The notes under the pieces: model-generated | Told to the model about the DNA's origin: nothing | Seen by the model: the letters and a program-made list of their open reading frames with translations, nothing else | Databases searched by the model: none | Source: Echria macrotheca | Lineage: Eukaryota > Ascomycota > Sordariomycetes > Sordariales > Schizotheciaceae | Length of the DNA stretch: 64,000 nt | Assembly (NCBI GenBank): GCA_030411725.1 | Contig: MU839847.1 | Span: forward strand, 62,001-126,000 | Direction of reading: 5' to 3' | Program-made: the position numbers and the translations under genes | Part shown: positions 44,511 through 56,458 of the stretch, in pieces | Layout of the letters: each line of letters begins with the position of its first letter | Numbering within the stretch: position 1 is the stretch's first letter

Positions 44511-46202
44511 TTCGTATCCCTTTCCCCTGGGGCTGTTGAGTGATGGCGGTCTAGCTTCAAACTTGTCGACATCAAAGATCTCGCCCCGAGGTGCCGAGGA
44601 ATTACATCTTATACCTCGTCATTGCTGTACTGTTCCAGGGGAGGTAGTTTTCTGATTGGAGGCCAATTTGCGCCCTCATCTGGCTAAATGGCACTTCCCA
44701 GCTGCTACCGACGTCGTGCTGGGCACTATCTGGCTTCTGGTGCCAAATCGCACCGCGCCAAGATACCGAATTGTAACCATGACGGCTGCTCCCAGCGTGC
44801 CGGCGCGAACGGCTTTCATATATCCTGCGGAAGGCCAGTGCCGACACCCATCTCGGAGGGGCGGAACTTCCCGCCCGGTGAGTTGCATGTTTCGTAGCCG
44901 AGGCAATGGTCTTTAGATAATTCGGCTGGGAAGGGAAGAGTTCACTTATAAAGAATCCGGGTTATCTTGATGAGCGCCGTGTAGTCCAGAACTTGTTACC
45001 ATCGATATTGTCTGCTGAGGAAGACTCGCTGCATTCGGAGCCTGCTGTCTGTCGATGACGCAGCCCCTGTAGTCTGTATTGAATGCGAAAATCGACTTTA
45101 ACTCCAAGCGCGAAATATTAAAGTATGTAAATCCAATAGTTAGAGCCAGCTGCTTTGAGTCTGAGCACGCAGCCAATCGAGTTTGCGGATACGTGGCGAC
45201 CATCGGGGCTCGCCTCCGACTATGCCCGCACGGCGCAGGAGGTCGGACCGGACTTGGCGCGGCAGCCATCGTGAGGACTGTTGTCGGGAGTTTGTTCGCC
45301 ATTTAATTTGCTGCTGGGTTGTATGATGTGGCGGAGGCGGCGAAGATAGAGAAAGGACCCGTTGGAGTGCACACTAGACGCCGACCCGGGACCGGGACCG
45401 GAAAGGTGGGGCCAGTGTCGGGCCGGGGTGGCCGACCGGGATGAACACGGCATCGGCGACCATGAGATGAACAGTGATGCCGTTTGGGAGCCGGATTTCC
45501 GTGTAACGTCGCAGCCAGTCTCGCCGGTGACGAGAAGAGCTGGGCTAAGGCCAGCAGATGCGCGATAAATGATTGGCCAAATTAACAACAACAAATCACT
45601 TTGCTTCACGATGTATTGACCCATACTGCGGAACGCTGTCTAGGCATACTTTCATTTTTCATTGCGATATAAGCCCCGCGTGATGTCCGTGCGACTCAGG
45701 CATGTGCAGCGTGACCCCTATTTCTGTAAAGGCACCTGTCAGAAACTGCCCTGCCTATTGCAACCCAAGACCTAAAAACACCCAACCCAGGGGTCTGACT
45801 CTTTTAATTCCCCGTTGGGAGGACCGATGGATACGCACTCCGCTCTCTTTAATCCGCATCCCATTGCATAGCCCGCGTGTAATTTGCCAGCGACCCTGGG
45901 GGGGTGGGCATTTTGCATCCTTCGGGGTCCTGTTCCTGCCAAGCGCGGCCTGTCATTGGTCGGAAGCACCCGCAAACTCTCGAGCAGGCAGACTTGGTCA
46001 ACACACGAAAACCTGGTGAGCCATCGCCAGGCTGCATGCTACGCCGTCAGGGGTTCGGTTCCACCCGAAGGATTAGGGTTGGTTGGCACGTACCTAACCC
46101 ATGGAGTCTATGACTGTTGCACTGACTCGTATTTATTTCCGTTGTTTGTCCTAGTTTCTTTTTCCTTTCTCCTGATTCAACTTCACTCTCGTTAGCGTCG
46201 AT
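44511..46202. other. 1.7 kb divergent intergenic region
   Basis: Between the CBM52-like gene (-) and the aspartic protease gene (+). A TTATA near 44608 belongs to the former and a pyrimidine-rich stretch at 46140-46190 to the latter. No gene seen. Confidence 0.5.
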
Positions 46203-47770
46203 ATGTCATCCTTAGCATTCCTAGCGGCTGCGGCCGGGTTGCTGACCGGGGCGTCAGGGGCCGCCGTTGACGGATTCCCCGGCGCCACCGCCGGGCCGGG
46301 ATATCTCCATGTCCCGCTCTCCCCGCCGACACAAGACGCGCTACTCCGGAAGCGGGCCGACGTTGCCGGCACCACGAATCTCGAACTCCCCAACTTTGGT
46401 TCTTTTGGGTATACCATCGATAGTAAGTCAACATCCAATCCTAACCCCCGTTACGGTCTTCTAAATCTGGAACGACAGTCTCCCTCGGCACACCCCCACA
46501 GCCCCTGACCGTTGCCGTCGACACCGGATCGAGCGAGCTTTGGGTTAACCCGGACTGCACCAAGTCCTCGCGCGCGAAGAACGAGACCATAGACGGCCAT
46601 GTGTACGTCAGCGTTGACGGCCCCATCACCGACCCGGTCGAGTGCAAGAAGCGCGGTCGCTACGAGTCATCCAAGTCCTCGAGCGTGTCAAAAGCAGATG
46701 TAGACGACCGGACCATCTCCTATCTCGACGAGACCTCAGCAGCCCTGAGTTATGTCAAGGACAGCATCACGATCGGAAGTGAGTACTGCACTCGTGTGAA
46801 GACGCGAGCAACAAATTCTGATGCAGCCAGGCCTCAAAATCGACGACCAGATCTTCGGCGTGGCCAAGACGTCGCAGCGCACCGGCATCGGCATCATGGG
46901 CTTCGGCCCCGGCAGCTTCGGCTTCAACAACTCGGGCACGTACCCGCTGATACTGACGACCATGGCGCGCCAAAAGGTCATCGCCAGCCCGGCCTTCAGC
47001 ATGCACCTCAACCACCTCGACAACAAGACAGGCTCGGTGCTCTTTGGGGGTGTCGACAAGAAGAAATACTCAGGGTCGCTAGCAAAGATCCCCTTCATCA
47101 CGGTCGAGAAGAAGTTCAGCAACGGCCAGTCGTTCCAGCACACGAGCTACTACGTCAAGGTCAAGGGCGCCAAGCTCGCCGACAAGACGCTCGACGTCGG
47201 CGGGGGCGACGGGTTCGTCGCCTCGCTTGACTGCGGCTCGGGTGCCAGCCTGTTCCCGCCCGCGCTGAACAAGCAGATCTGCACGACCCTCAACGGGACT
47301 GTCCAGGCCGGCACGGACCGGTGCATAGTCGACTGTGCGCTGCGGCAGCGGTCGGGCGGGCTGACCATCTCGCTCGATGGCAAGGACATCGTGCAGACCT
47401 TCGACAACCTCATCGACGAGAACGTGCATCAGGAGGTCTCGACCTGCAGTGTCATGGTCAGCGACGGGGCTGAGAGCCCTTATATTCTCGGCGGTGAGTT
47501 TTTTTGTTCTGGTGATGCCTGCAAAAAAGTGCTGACGCAAGCCAAGCTCCCTTCATCCGCTCCACGTATTCGGTGTTTGACTGGGGCAACGGGAATCTTC
47601 ATATTGCCCAGAGTGCCGACTGCGGGTCGAACATTGTGGCCATTGGGAGCGGTCCGGACGCCGTGCCTTCGGGCAATGGCGAGTGCTCGTCCTCGTTGGC
47701 CGTGGGCACCGTGGTGAACTCGGTCCTCATGTTCGCCTCAGCGGTTCTTTCTGGCTTGTTCCTGTTGTAA
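46203..47770 (+). CDS. GPI-anchored pepsin-like aspartic protease with a DCG second motif
   Basis: 468 aa, exons 46203-46422, 46479-46778, 46831-47493 and 47547-47770 (introns 56, 52, 53 bp). Signal peptide of about 20 residues; propeptide ending at LLRKR (50-51), a Kex2-type site. First catalytic motif VAVDTGSSELWV (Asp88). FGFGPGSFGFNNSG-like flap/lobe sequence and SVLFGGVDKKKYSG follow. The second catalytic site reads SLDCGSGASLFPP (Asp307): the Asp is kept, but the usual Thr/Ser of D-T/S-G is Cys308. C-terminal domain ends with PYILGGAPFIRSTYSVFDW, the pepsin fold end, then a polar linker and a hydrophobic tail (VVNSVLMFASAVLSGLFLL), fitting a GPI signal as in yapsins. Likely cell-surface processing or nutrition. 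Convergent with the SET gene (245 bp apart). Confidence 0.88.
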
Positions 47771-48015
47771 GAGTCCTACGCATTGAGTCGTGCGGACAAT
47801 AGCGATTAGTGATATCCCTTTGCATTACTGTCTTCAACTACCTACCTAGATAGCATCTTCACCACAACGTAGCTATATAACTGACTGACACATGGAACAC
47901 GACGTCTAGCTTGTTAGTAGGTCACAAGCATTACTTGCAGCCAGGCACCTTACCCTAAATTCCATCACAATGTCCCTTATATTTAACAACTCGCCTTTCA
48001 TAATTCAGGAGGTAG

Positions 48016-49340
48016 TTAACGCTTCAAATCTTCCCTATCCTCATCCCTCCCATCCTCCCTCATCATCTCCTCAAACCTCCTCACCCCATCCCAACTCCAA
48101 TGCCCCTCCCGATCCCCCGCCAAAAGCCTCATCCCCCTCGTATCCTCATGCTCCTCCCCAAACTCAACCGCCAACGCATCCGCCGCCATCCCCGCCAACA
48201 CCTCCGTCCCCTCCACATCCCCGACCAAACTATGCAGCAACGCCGCCCTCGCATACGCCTGCCCGATATATATCTCAAACTTTTCATCCCTATACAGCCC
48301 GACCAACTCATCGCCCAGCTGCACGTCGATTTCCCTCTCGCCGGACAACATCTTCTTGATGTCCTCCTCGATCGCAGCGATGCGGCCTAGCCGCGCGTCC
48401 GACGCGGCGATCTCGGCCCGGGGCATGTTGCAGTGCGGACAGTCGCATTTGAAACCCCAGTTCGAGAGAAGTTGCTGTCGCTTGGCGTGCGGGTGGTGGC
48501 CGTCGATGTAGGAGATGGTGAGTTCCTCGCCGGGTTGGATGGGGCGGACGGCGTGGGAGATGTGGGTTATGTTGTCTATGCGGTAGTGGATACTGGGAAG
48601 AGATGTTAGTAGGTAGGTAGGTAGGTAGGTTGTTGGCGGGGGGGAGAAGAAGAGTACTTTGGTCTGCAGTCGTGGTTCAACTGGGCTACCTCGAGGTAGT
48701 CGGCCAGGTGCCCCGAGAACTTGTTTCGATCGCCGGTTAAGAATACGCGGAAGGAGTTGCGGTCGATTTTGGTGTACTCGTCTGGGCCGTACTGGCGCAT
48801 AAAGAATTCGTATTTATGTGGAGGGAGGCGTTTGGCGGCGCGCTTGTAGAGCTCGAGTCGGGTTTCTCCGTCCAAGTCAAGATGGGGGCTGAATTGAACG
48901 AGTAGGGAGGGGAGCGTGTTCATGATGATTTCGCCTTTTTCTATGGTTCGGTTGGCGACCAGGCCGATGCCTTTGCCTGGTATTTGGGTGGCGTAGTAGG
49001 GTGGTGCGTCGTGTTTGAAGAGTTTCTTCTTCGAGAACCTGTCGATGACATCGATATTACGCTCGGCTGAGATGAGAACCATGCCTCCGTCGAGGGTAGG
49101 GTTGACGAAAGTGCAGTACTCGTTGATGCAATCGTATGGCCCGTCCCATGCAGCTGGTTTTTTACTCTTCCAATCCCACTTTTCGTCCTTGAATTCCCAC
49201 TTCTTTTCTGGGGCAGCGAGCGGACATGACTGCTGGCTGTCGAGGATGGGCGGTCTTTGCAAGCACTGATCCTCTTTGGCCCATGTTTCGGTTACAAACA
49301 GATAGGCAAATAGTAGGGAGACACTGCCGAGACGCTGCAT
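48016..49340 (-). CDS. SET-domain protein with N-terminal signal sequence, 419 aa
   Basis: Exons 48658-49340 and 48016-48592; the 65-bp intron carries a GTAG microsatellite and its removal joins NHDCRPN to IHYRIDN. The ATG at 49340 gives MQRLGSVSLLFAYLFVTETWA, a good signal peptide; no ATG lies upstream in frame nearby. Residues about 22-110 are Cys/Trp-containing (CPLAAPEKKWEFKDEKWDW, YDCINEYCTFVNP). The SET domain (about 120-275) has GKGIGLVANRTIEKGE, LNHDCRPN and PGEELTISYIDG, followed by a post-SET-like CDCPHC. A helical C-terminal region (about 290-419) completes it. SET domains are normally nuclear or cytosolic lysine methyltransferases using S-adenosylmethionine; a signal peptide suggests ER or secreted location. 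This family is common in fungi but its substrate is unknown. Confidence 0.87.
48607..48630. repeat. GTAG microsatellite inside SET-gene intron
   Basis: About six TAGG/GTAG units between the donor and acceptor of the SET gene intron; same motif as at 28.6 kb. Confidence 0.85.
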
Positions 49341-50113
49341 CTGTGAATACTCCGTTCGAGTTACGCTCAGCCAAATTGGTATGCTGGTTGTCAAGTCGAG
49401 ATTATAGTATCGAGATCGATTCGGCCTTGGCGGAAATAACCCGTTTTAAATCTGCCGATCCCTTAACGGGAACGTGGCCTGTGAAGTCGGGAAGATTTGG
49501 CTAAATCAGCCGGGATGAGACGGGGTTTCGGTGATCATGTGATGAGCACAGCATGGGCCAACCATAGGCCTTTTCTTACTTGGGGGCAAGATGATCGTAC
49601 ATCGAGGCCCTTTCACATTGTGGTTGTTTCTCTCGTATAATCTCAAGACGGTCGATATCATTCGGTAGCCTCTTGGTCTCATTTTCTCCTTCTTCAGATA
49701 GGTACGGATAAATGCAAAAGGTACGTTCTCTGGATAGCTCCATCACGCAAAACCGGGGCGTCTCTTTCGTGTTTTACACTTGTATGCCGTCTTCACAGTC
49801 ACCTTCATTAGGTCGTAGGTATGTACGAAAAGACTATTCTGCGAGCCCAAATTCATGGCACAAAAACACCCATATCATATTATTATAGTTCCTCCAGAAG
49901 ATACCACACGTTAAATACAAAAACAGGATGATATAATATCTACAAGCTCTTTCTCCCCCGTCTTCTATTCAAGTTCAAACAAACAAACCCCGTTTTGTTT
50001 CGTCTTCGTGAGCGCGTTACCCAAGAGAGTGTAAGAATCATTAATCCGTATGCGATCATCAAGGACAGTGGGTCCCGCGCTTTTCGTCTTCCTCTAAAGT
50101 CATCAAACAGAAA
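49341..50113. other. Intergenic region, no gene recognised
   Basis: 773 bp upstream of the SET gene and downstream of the Gly-rich secreted gene, both minus strand. AT-rich around 49860-49940, probably 3' end sequence. Confidence 0.5.
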
Positions 50114-51170
50114 TCATGATTTACACTTGAACGTCTCGCCAACCGGGTCTCCATAGAGAGTCTGGTCGGAGAAGTAGTCACTCGGATACGGGACATCGAC
50201 ACATTTTCCGCCGCCGGTTGGCCCGACGTGGGGGCAGTGGACCTGGGAAGGAGTTAGTCGACTGAGCGGGGAGACAGAAAACCAAACTTACATCTGGGCG
50301 AACCTGGGTCAAGACCAGGTGGATGCTGCGACAGACGATATTGTCGCCCCAGGCGGCGTCGTAGTTGCCGTAGGGCTTCTGCGACAGCATCATAACGCAC
50401 TGCTCGATGCTGGTCCACTGCGTGTTACCGCCAGTGCAGCGCATCTGGGTGACGGCGCAGATCTGCTGGATGCTCTGGGCCTGGAACTGGGTGTTCGTGA
50501 CCTGAGCGGCGGTTGTGGCCTCGACCCACGTGTTGAGGTTGGGGATCCAGGCGTCGTACTTGAGCACGGCGCCCTGGTCGTCGAAGCGCCAAAAGGCCAC
50601 CTGCTTGAGCGGCGCCAACGTCTTGCCGTTGTCGGGCCGCGTCGGGTCCACCACGTTGCAGTACAGGTAGACGACCGATGCCGCCACCTCACGGCACTCG
50701 GAGCTGAACTCGGTGATCTGCGCGCGCGTGATGGCCGCCGCCGCGCCGTTGCCCGCGGGCACCGGCGAGAGCGCGAAGAAGTACTCGATAGAGTCCTCGA
50801 AGCCCTCGAAATCCCCGACCGGATCTACCCGGCCGACCACGTTCTGGCTGAAAAGCCCCGGGGGCACGCCGGCCCCACCGTGCTGGATGATGGGTAGCTG
50901 GTTGGGGAACACGGTTAGGTTGTAGATGCCCGTGATCGTGTTGAGATTGCGCTGTCGCCACGAGTCGTCGGGCGGCGGGTTGCCCGGTCCACCACCACCG
51001 CCGCCGCCGCCGTTTCCTCCGTCACCACCGCTACCGGGTCCGCCGCCGCCGTGACCGCCGGGGCCGTGATCGAGCCATGGGGGCCACCAGATGGGCCAGC
51101 TCCATGCTGTTGAGGAGAGACAGGCAAAGATGCACAGAAAGGTCAATAAGCGGAGGCTTGATGGCCCCAT
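50114..51170 (-). CDS. Secreted orphan with Gly-rich linker and conserved Cys C-terminus, 335 aa
   Basis: Function unknown. Exons 50292-51170 and 50114-50242, intron 49 bp; the junction joins TQVRPD to VHCPHVGPTGG. The ATG at 51170 opens on a signal peptide (LRLLTFLCIFACLSSTAWS). Then WPIWWPPWLDHGP, a linker of about 35 residues made almost only of Gly with Pro/Ser/Asp, and a globular domain (about 70-335). That domain has an ITRAQITEFSSECRE helix, VVYLYCNVVDP, VAFWRFDDQGAVLKYDAWIPNL, QQICAVTQMRC, and a C-terminal HCPHVGPTGGGKCVDVPYPSDY. The pattern of isolated conserved cysteines points to a disulfide-stabilised extracellular protein. I recall similar fungal hypotheticals but no assigned activity. 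Confidence 0.78.
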
Positions 51171-53713
51171 TGTGTGGATGTGTGTTGCGGGGTTTTCACT
51201 CCTGCAGAGATGGGTGAGAAAATGGGAAACAGCAAAAGCACGAGAGCACGCGCGAGGGGAGGCGGTGAAAGCCACTAGATAAACCCAGCTCCGTCATGTT
51301 ATCACCAGCGCCAGCCAGCGCTTCTACCACCTCGGCTGGCCCAGCCTCCCGGCACCTTTCGATGCCGAACGCATCAGAAAAAAAAAAAAAAAGACCCATG
51401 GAAGCGCTGGAAACGTGGCGGGTTGCCATGGCACACAGGCACAGACGGACCCAGAGAAATTTCCGGGCAAAGGCCCAAGCCAATATTTTGGGCCAGGGTG
51501 CCAAGCGGCTTGCTTGGGGCTGCTCAGGGCTGCTTGGGGTTTAGCTGCTTGTCGATGTGTCGGCGCCGTATTCGTGGTTCAGAGCCAACTCGCCGGACGC
51601 TGCATTGCGGGCCCGCCCTGGCCAAGGCAGCCGCATGCAGTCTCTCTCACACCCCGCATGGCCGAATGTCCAAATGACGTGTTCGCGGGCTCGAAATCCG
51701 CTGCGTTGGCAAGTCGCCGGAGCGGGAAAAAAAAATGGGAAAATCTAGGTTTTCCAAATTGGAGAGGCGGCCCGGGCTGGTGTGGTTGGGGATGGTACTT
51801 TAATGACCACCGACCAGGTTCGTCCCAGCCTTTTTCCATTGAATCCTTTCCCTGTTCGGACGAACAGGGGGGCCAGAGTGAAATCGGTGGCGTTCCTGGC
51901 GAGTTTCTGTTCCGCTTCCAGAAGCTTTTGCGATGCCGCCCTCCGTCATCTCTCATTCACCCCAGATTTTTGCCGCCGTGATCAAACATCAAGAAAAAAG
52001 TCCCGAAATGAGTTCTCGCAAGGCGCTTTGCACACGACACGCAAGCTGGCTCTGCTCGGGGCGGCATGATGCAACTGCGATTCGTGGCTCGGGCCAGAAG
52101 TTTGCGGACGGTTTTGGGGTTTGCCGAGGACCATTCGGCGACGAGCGATGCGAGCGAACCAGCGTGGGCCAGTCGGTCAAGACGGCCGCCACGTGCCATG
52201 CTTGGGCTGCGGTCGGGTGCGAAGAGGCCGGGCGCGTTGTCGCACCAGATGACGGCAATCCATGGCCATGATGAAAACTGGCGACAAGATTTGCAACAGG
52301 GCGGAAGAAAGAAAACAAGAAAAAAAAAAGATGATGTGGTCATCTACCACCGTGCGACGCCAGGGCGCGTCCCAAATCATATAGCCGTGGTTTGGGCACC
52401 CGTCTGGCCCCGTGGCCGTCCGCGTGATCGGGAGGCATGATCGTGGACCCTTTGCTCATCTGAGACTTTGGCCAACGGGAATCGCAGATGCATCTCGGGG
52501 TGGGCGGCGACACCATTTCCCCCAACCAAGACAGTGTTGATGCAGTGTGGCTGGAACTGTCACCGGCGCGGGCAGCAATCATGCAAACAATTGGCTGCAT
52601 GCACTTTCTCTCGCAGACAAGGGCTTGCTCGCAACTTTGCCCTATCACCAGACGCCAAAATCATTGGGCGGGAGACTGCAGTGGCAATGAGCGGAATCAG
52701 ACTTCTCATTGGTTGTCGCGGCCATCTCCGCAAGCCACAATCAGGTCTCGATCCCCTGTTCCTTTTCCTCATCAGTGATTGGGGTTGCACCTTTGGTCGC
52801 AGAGGTTGGGGGTTCCCCCCTCCGGGAGGCACGGATCCCAGACTCCCGGGTCCCCTCCGAGTCCTCTCCCGCTCCGCTCCCTCTTTGTGTGTCTTATAAA
52901 GGTCGGCCTGGAGCCCGATGAGGCCAGAGCCGAGAATTGGCGAGCGAACAAGCCAACGGCCACAGCTGCTCGGGCTGCCATTGGCGGCGTCTCCAGGCTC
53001 CCCCCGAGCTGAAGAGGATTCAGGCTTGCCTCACCTGACCCCGCGCTGACCAGACAGTCAGCAAGCAGCGGAGCAAAACACACGGGAGGAGAGCTGGAGA
53101 GGCGTGAGAGGCATCCCACCTTCCCTCCAGAGCTCGTTTCCTCATACGATCTGGCCCGCAATAAACTCAGCGTAGTGGTTGCCCATCCCCCCCCTCCCGT
53201 CGTGACTGGCCGTGGTTCCCCTGCGGTCCCTGCCGCATCACCGCTAATCAATGCCACCCTACACACCAGTCAGAAGCCAGAAGCCGGTCCGACGAGGGTT
53301 GCGACATATTAACAGGCGCCCTGCCTAGTCGCTGCTGGCCTATGCCGCCCCTCCGTGTCGTCGGCCGGAAGCCGGCTCAACATAACTCCAGCGACTCAGT
53401 GGCCGCCGTGGCCCTGGAACGCCGGTAGCCAGGCCCTTCGCCGGGTCATTAGTGCAGCGTGATTCCTGTGGCGATCTCGGCCAGTCACAAACCGGTGATT
53501 CGTAGTGTTGCCCCTGAACGGCACTTGGACCGGTATGGTTGCGCGATGGCGGCTCCCCACGCCGTGGGATGTTTTTTTCCTTATATACCTACTAGATACC
53601 ACCGGCACGGGCCCTCTCCGTCTTCTTGAGGCTCGAGTCATGCATCCCGGCTTTGACAGCGGCGCAGTCGGGCAGATGCAAGAGTGAGACAATATCACGG
53701 AAACCCAGAAACG
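51171..53713. other. 2.5 kb divergent intergenic region
   Basis: Between the Gly-rich secreted gene (-) and the rhodopsin-like gene (+). Contains A tracts at 51376-51391 and 52321-52329 and GC-rich, purine-skewed sequence near 52.8-53.0 kb. No gene recognised despite several open frames above 100 codons on both strands. Confidence 0.5.
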
Positions 53714-55014
53714 ATGGCGGAAACATCGATTGACGAAGTCGGCTCGCTGCCGCACCGGTCGCTCTTGGCCCTGATCTGGACTTCGTTCGGCGTGGCGTCG
53801 CTGCTCGTCACGCTGCGGACGGTTACGCGCTTCCGCTTCACCATCCGGCGGCTCACGGGCGAGGACTACTGGATCTTTGCGGCGCTGGCGGCCCTCTTGA
53901 CACTGTGCATCCTCGAGACCATCCAGCTGTCGAGCCTCTACTACATCACGGCCGTGCTGGCCGGCGCCATCCCCCTGTCGGCCCAGCTGATCGAGTACAC
54001 CGAGGACTACCTCAAGTACGAGTTCGCCATCATCATCCTGTTCTGGTCCGTCCTGTGGAGCGTCAAGGCCTCCTTCCTCGCCCTCTACTTCAAGCTATTC
54101 CGGGAGCTGGCCATCTACCGCCGCGTCTGGTACTTCCTCGCCACCTTCACCTTCCTCGCCTACGCCGGCTGTCTCATCACGCTGTGTCTCTCGTGCGGCC
54201 ACATCTCCAACTTCTTCAAATTCGGCCAGTGTGCGCGGCCCGAGTACATCTGGGCGTCGAACCTCAGCGTCTATTACAGCACCGCCATCGATGTCTTCAC
54301 CGACCTCTGCAGTAGGTCATTCCCGCTGTACAAGAGCATAAAAAAGGAGGTGCTAACCACCGTGCAGTCATGGCCATGCCGCTGCGGCTTATTTACAATG
54401 TCAAAGTCTCGCTGAAGCAGAAGATGGGGCTTGTCTGCGTGTTTGGCCTCTGCTTCGTCATGATCGCCTTTGCCATCATCCGGGCCAAGCAGGTGCTGGT
54501 GCAGCAGCAGTTTGTCAACCTGACGCTGCTGATGATCTGGTCGACCCTGACGGCATCAATATGTGTGTTCCCCCCTTTTGTTGATTTGTCTTGTTATGTG
54601 CTAACATTGTGTCAGCCGTCATCGTCGGAAGCCTGCCGGCGCTCAAGATCCTCGTTACCAAGACGCCGTCCACCAAGCACTCGATGTACGGGTCCGGCGG
54701 CGCGCAGAGGAAACAGCCATTCAGCCACGGCAGCGGGCCGCGCAGCCGCAACGTGCCGCTGGGCTCCATCTCGAGCGACAAGCGGCGGCGGACCGACACG
54801 AGCGACTCGCAGGAGGAGATCCTGCAGCCCGACAAGAACCAGTATGTCATGGTCAAGCATGACATTGTGAGTGGCCGCGTGTAGTTCTTTCTCTCCCGGG
54901 CCTGCTCTGACTTTGTGTCTGCAGACCGTCTCGTTTGACGAGGTCGACCGGCCACATCCTGTCCGCCACATGCAGCCGATCCGCCAGCCGCCTGCTTACA
55001 GCAGGGCGGTTTAG
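53714..55014 (+). CDS. Pth11/rhodopsin-like seven-helix membrane protein
   Basis: Integral plasma-membrane protein, 377 aa, exons 53714-54311, 54368-54562, 54616-54866 and 54925-55014 (introns 56, 53, 58 bp). The ATG at 53714 is the first in frame. Seven hydrophobic helices fill residues about 15-285, with LRTVTRFRFTIRRLTGEDYWIF after helix 1, the signature of the fungal rhodopsin-domain/Pth11-like group (an R-x8-D-D/E-Y/W-type motif). A Cys pair lies in CLSCGHISNFFKFGQC. It lacks an N-terminal CFEM domain. The cytosolic tail (about 290-377) is polar, with Ser/Arg-rich runs, DKRRRTDTSDSQEE, and a Pro-rich end (QPIRQPPAYS). Members are proposed surface sensors; ligand unknown. Confidence 0.87.
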
Positions 55015-55462
55015 ATCCCTCATACACTTTGTAATACCTATGTTTTATACACTTCGGTTGGGCTGGCGTCGGGTTCTCAAGATCCCAAGATGTTAAAGGC
55101 CCTCCAGCGGGGCGCGTTATCATTATGGTTTAGGCGCGGTCACGGTACAGGCAGGATTGGTTGGGAAAGGGTACATATACGGGTTATGATGGACTGGAAT
55201 ACGACTGGAACGTGCTTTGTCCTGCGTTCGGGTCGCGCATAGTAACATGTAATGATACGGAATTTATTTTGTGTTCTGCAACTGGTATCATGTCTCGTGT
55301 ACTCCAGGTGTCTGCCTGTTCCAAGCGACGAAGCAACATGGGAGAACCTCCTGAAGAAGGCTGGCCTGAAGAAACCTGAAACGAGAAGAAAAAAAGAGAA
55401 TCCTCATCCAAATTCGCCAACCAACACTTGGCAGCATACAACACGCCCCATCATGATCCTCC
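55015..55462. other. Convergent intergenic region
   Basis: 448 bp between the rhodopsin-like gene and the 208-aa orphan. No gene. Confidence 0.5.
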
Positions 55463-56089
55463 TTACTTCCTAAACGAATCCGACCTGCCAATCGCCGCAA
55501 CACACGTCATGATAGCCACCACCTCATCCACCTGGTCCGTATCCACCCCCAACACCCCATTCTTATTCCAGTGATGCGCAACACTGTACGCGCCCACCAG
55601 CACGCGCTTGCCGCCCACGACCTTGAACAACTCCCACAAAACCCGTCCACCATCGCACGGATCCCAGAAGAACGGCACACTGTCCAACACAAAAACATCG
55701 GCCTTGTGGCCCATCCCCGTCGGCCGCATCTCGACCGCATGCGCCGCGTGCGTCGCATCAGCGAAAGTCAACGTCCACCGGCCCAGCGCCGCCAGCGGGC
55801 CCGACAGCGTCGCGACGGCTTCTTTGGAGGAACCCGGCTCGACGGCCTCGAGGGTGCGCTCGGTCCAGCTGCGCCGGATCACATCCAGAAAGACGGGGTT
55901 GGCCTTGGCGGCCGCGTCGACCTGCGCGGCCACGTCGGGCTTTTGGTAGATGTCGACGGTGCCGGCGGCCGCGGCGGTCACGTCGGTGATGTGGAAGCTG
56001 GGCGCTAGGATGTGTTCCTGGCGGATGTGGAAGATTTTGGTTGGGCGGAAGGGGGTTGACTCGTCTACGGGGTAGTCGGAGGTTTTCAT
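55463..56089 (-). CDS. Orphan protein, 208 aa, single exon
   Basis: Not recognised with confidence. ATG at 56089, no signal peptide or membrane segment. The sequence is beta-rich: IFHIRQEHILAPSFHITDV, GRWTLTF, AHAVEMRPTG, ADVFVLDSVPFFWDP, RVLWELFKVVGGKRVLVGAYS. Then HHWNKNGVLGVDTDQVDEVVAIMTCVAA, a strand-helix end. The repeating short strands ending in one long helix recall tubby/LURP-one-like C-terminal folds, which is only an impression. Good Ala-rich coding composition and uninterrupted frame support it as a real gene. Transcribed towards the rhodopsin-like gene. Confidence 0.72.
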   Translation of the reverse strand: MKTSDYPVDESTPFRPTKIFHIRQEHILAPSFHITDVTAAAAGTVDIYQKPDVAAQVDAAAKANPVFLDVIRRSWTERTLEAVEPGSSKEAVATLSGPLAALGRWTLTFADATHAAHAVEMRPTGMGHKADVFVLDSVPFFWDPCDGGRVLWELFKVVGGKRVLVGAYSVAHHWNKNGVLGVDTDQVDEVVAIMTCVAAIGRSDSFRK

Positions 56090-56458
56090 CGTGTTTATGC
56101 GTCAACAACCGAGCTATTTGTGTTTTTGTGTTGCTTTTTTGATGCTCTTTTTTTTTTCTTCAGGTACAGAAATGGTGAAGAAGTCCTATGTTTCTCGACA
56201 TGGCGTTTCGAGGTGAGAAGGATTTCTCGGGGTATTATACTTTGCTTTGGTGCGATCACGAGATTATCTTCCCACGGTTTCGTATCTCGCGTTTCGTGGT
56301 CCGGCTGCACGATGCCGGACCCAGCCGATTCCGGCCCAACCGCCCGGAATATGCCGGGTTTTACTTCCGCCGGACCGTTACATCATCCAACGGCGAGGCC
56401 GCTGCATCATCATGGAAATGCCTCTTATACATGCTATATGATACATGTAATCATCCGC
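56090..56458. other. Short intergenic region
   Basis: 369 bp upstream of the 208-aa orphan and downstream of the cyclase-type gene. No gene. Confidence 0.45.

Noticed and set aside
46041..46080. GGTTCGGTTCC resembling a tRNA T-loop (B box)
   Set aside because: No matching acceptor or anticodon stems could be folded around it.
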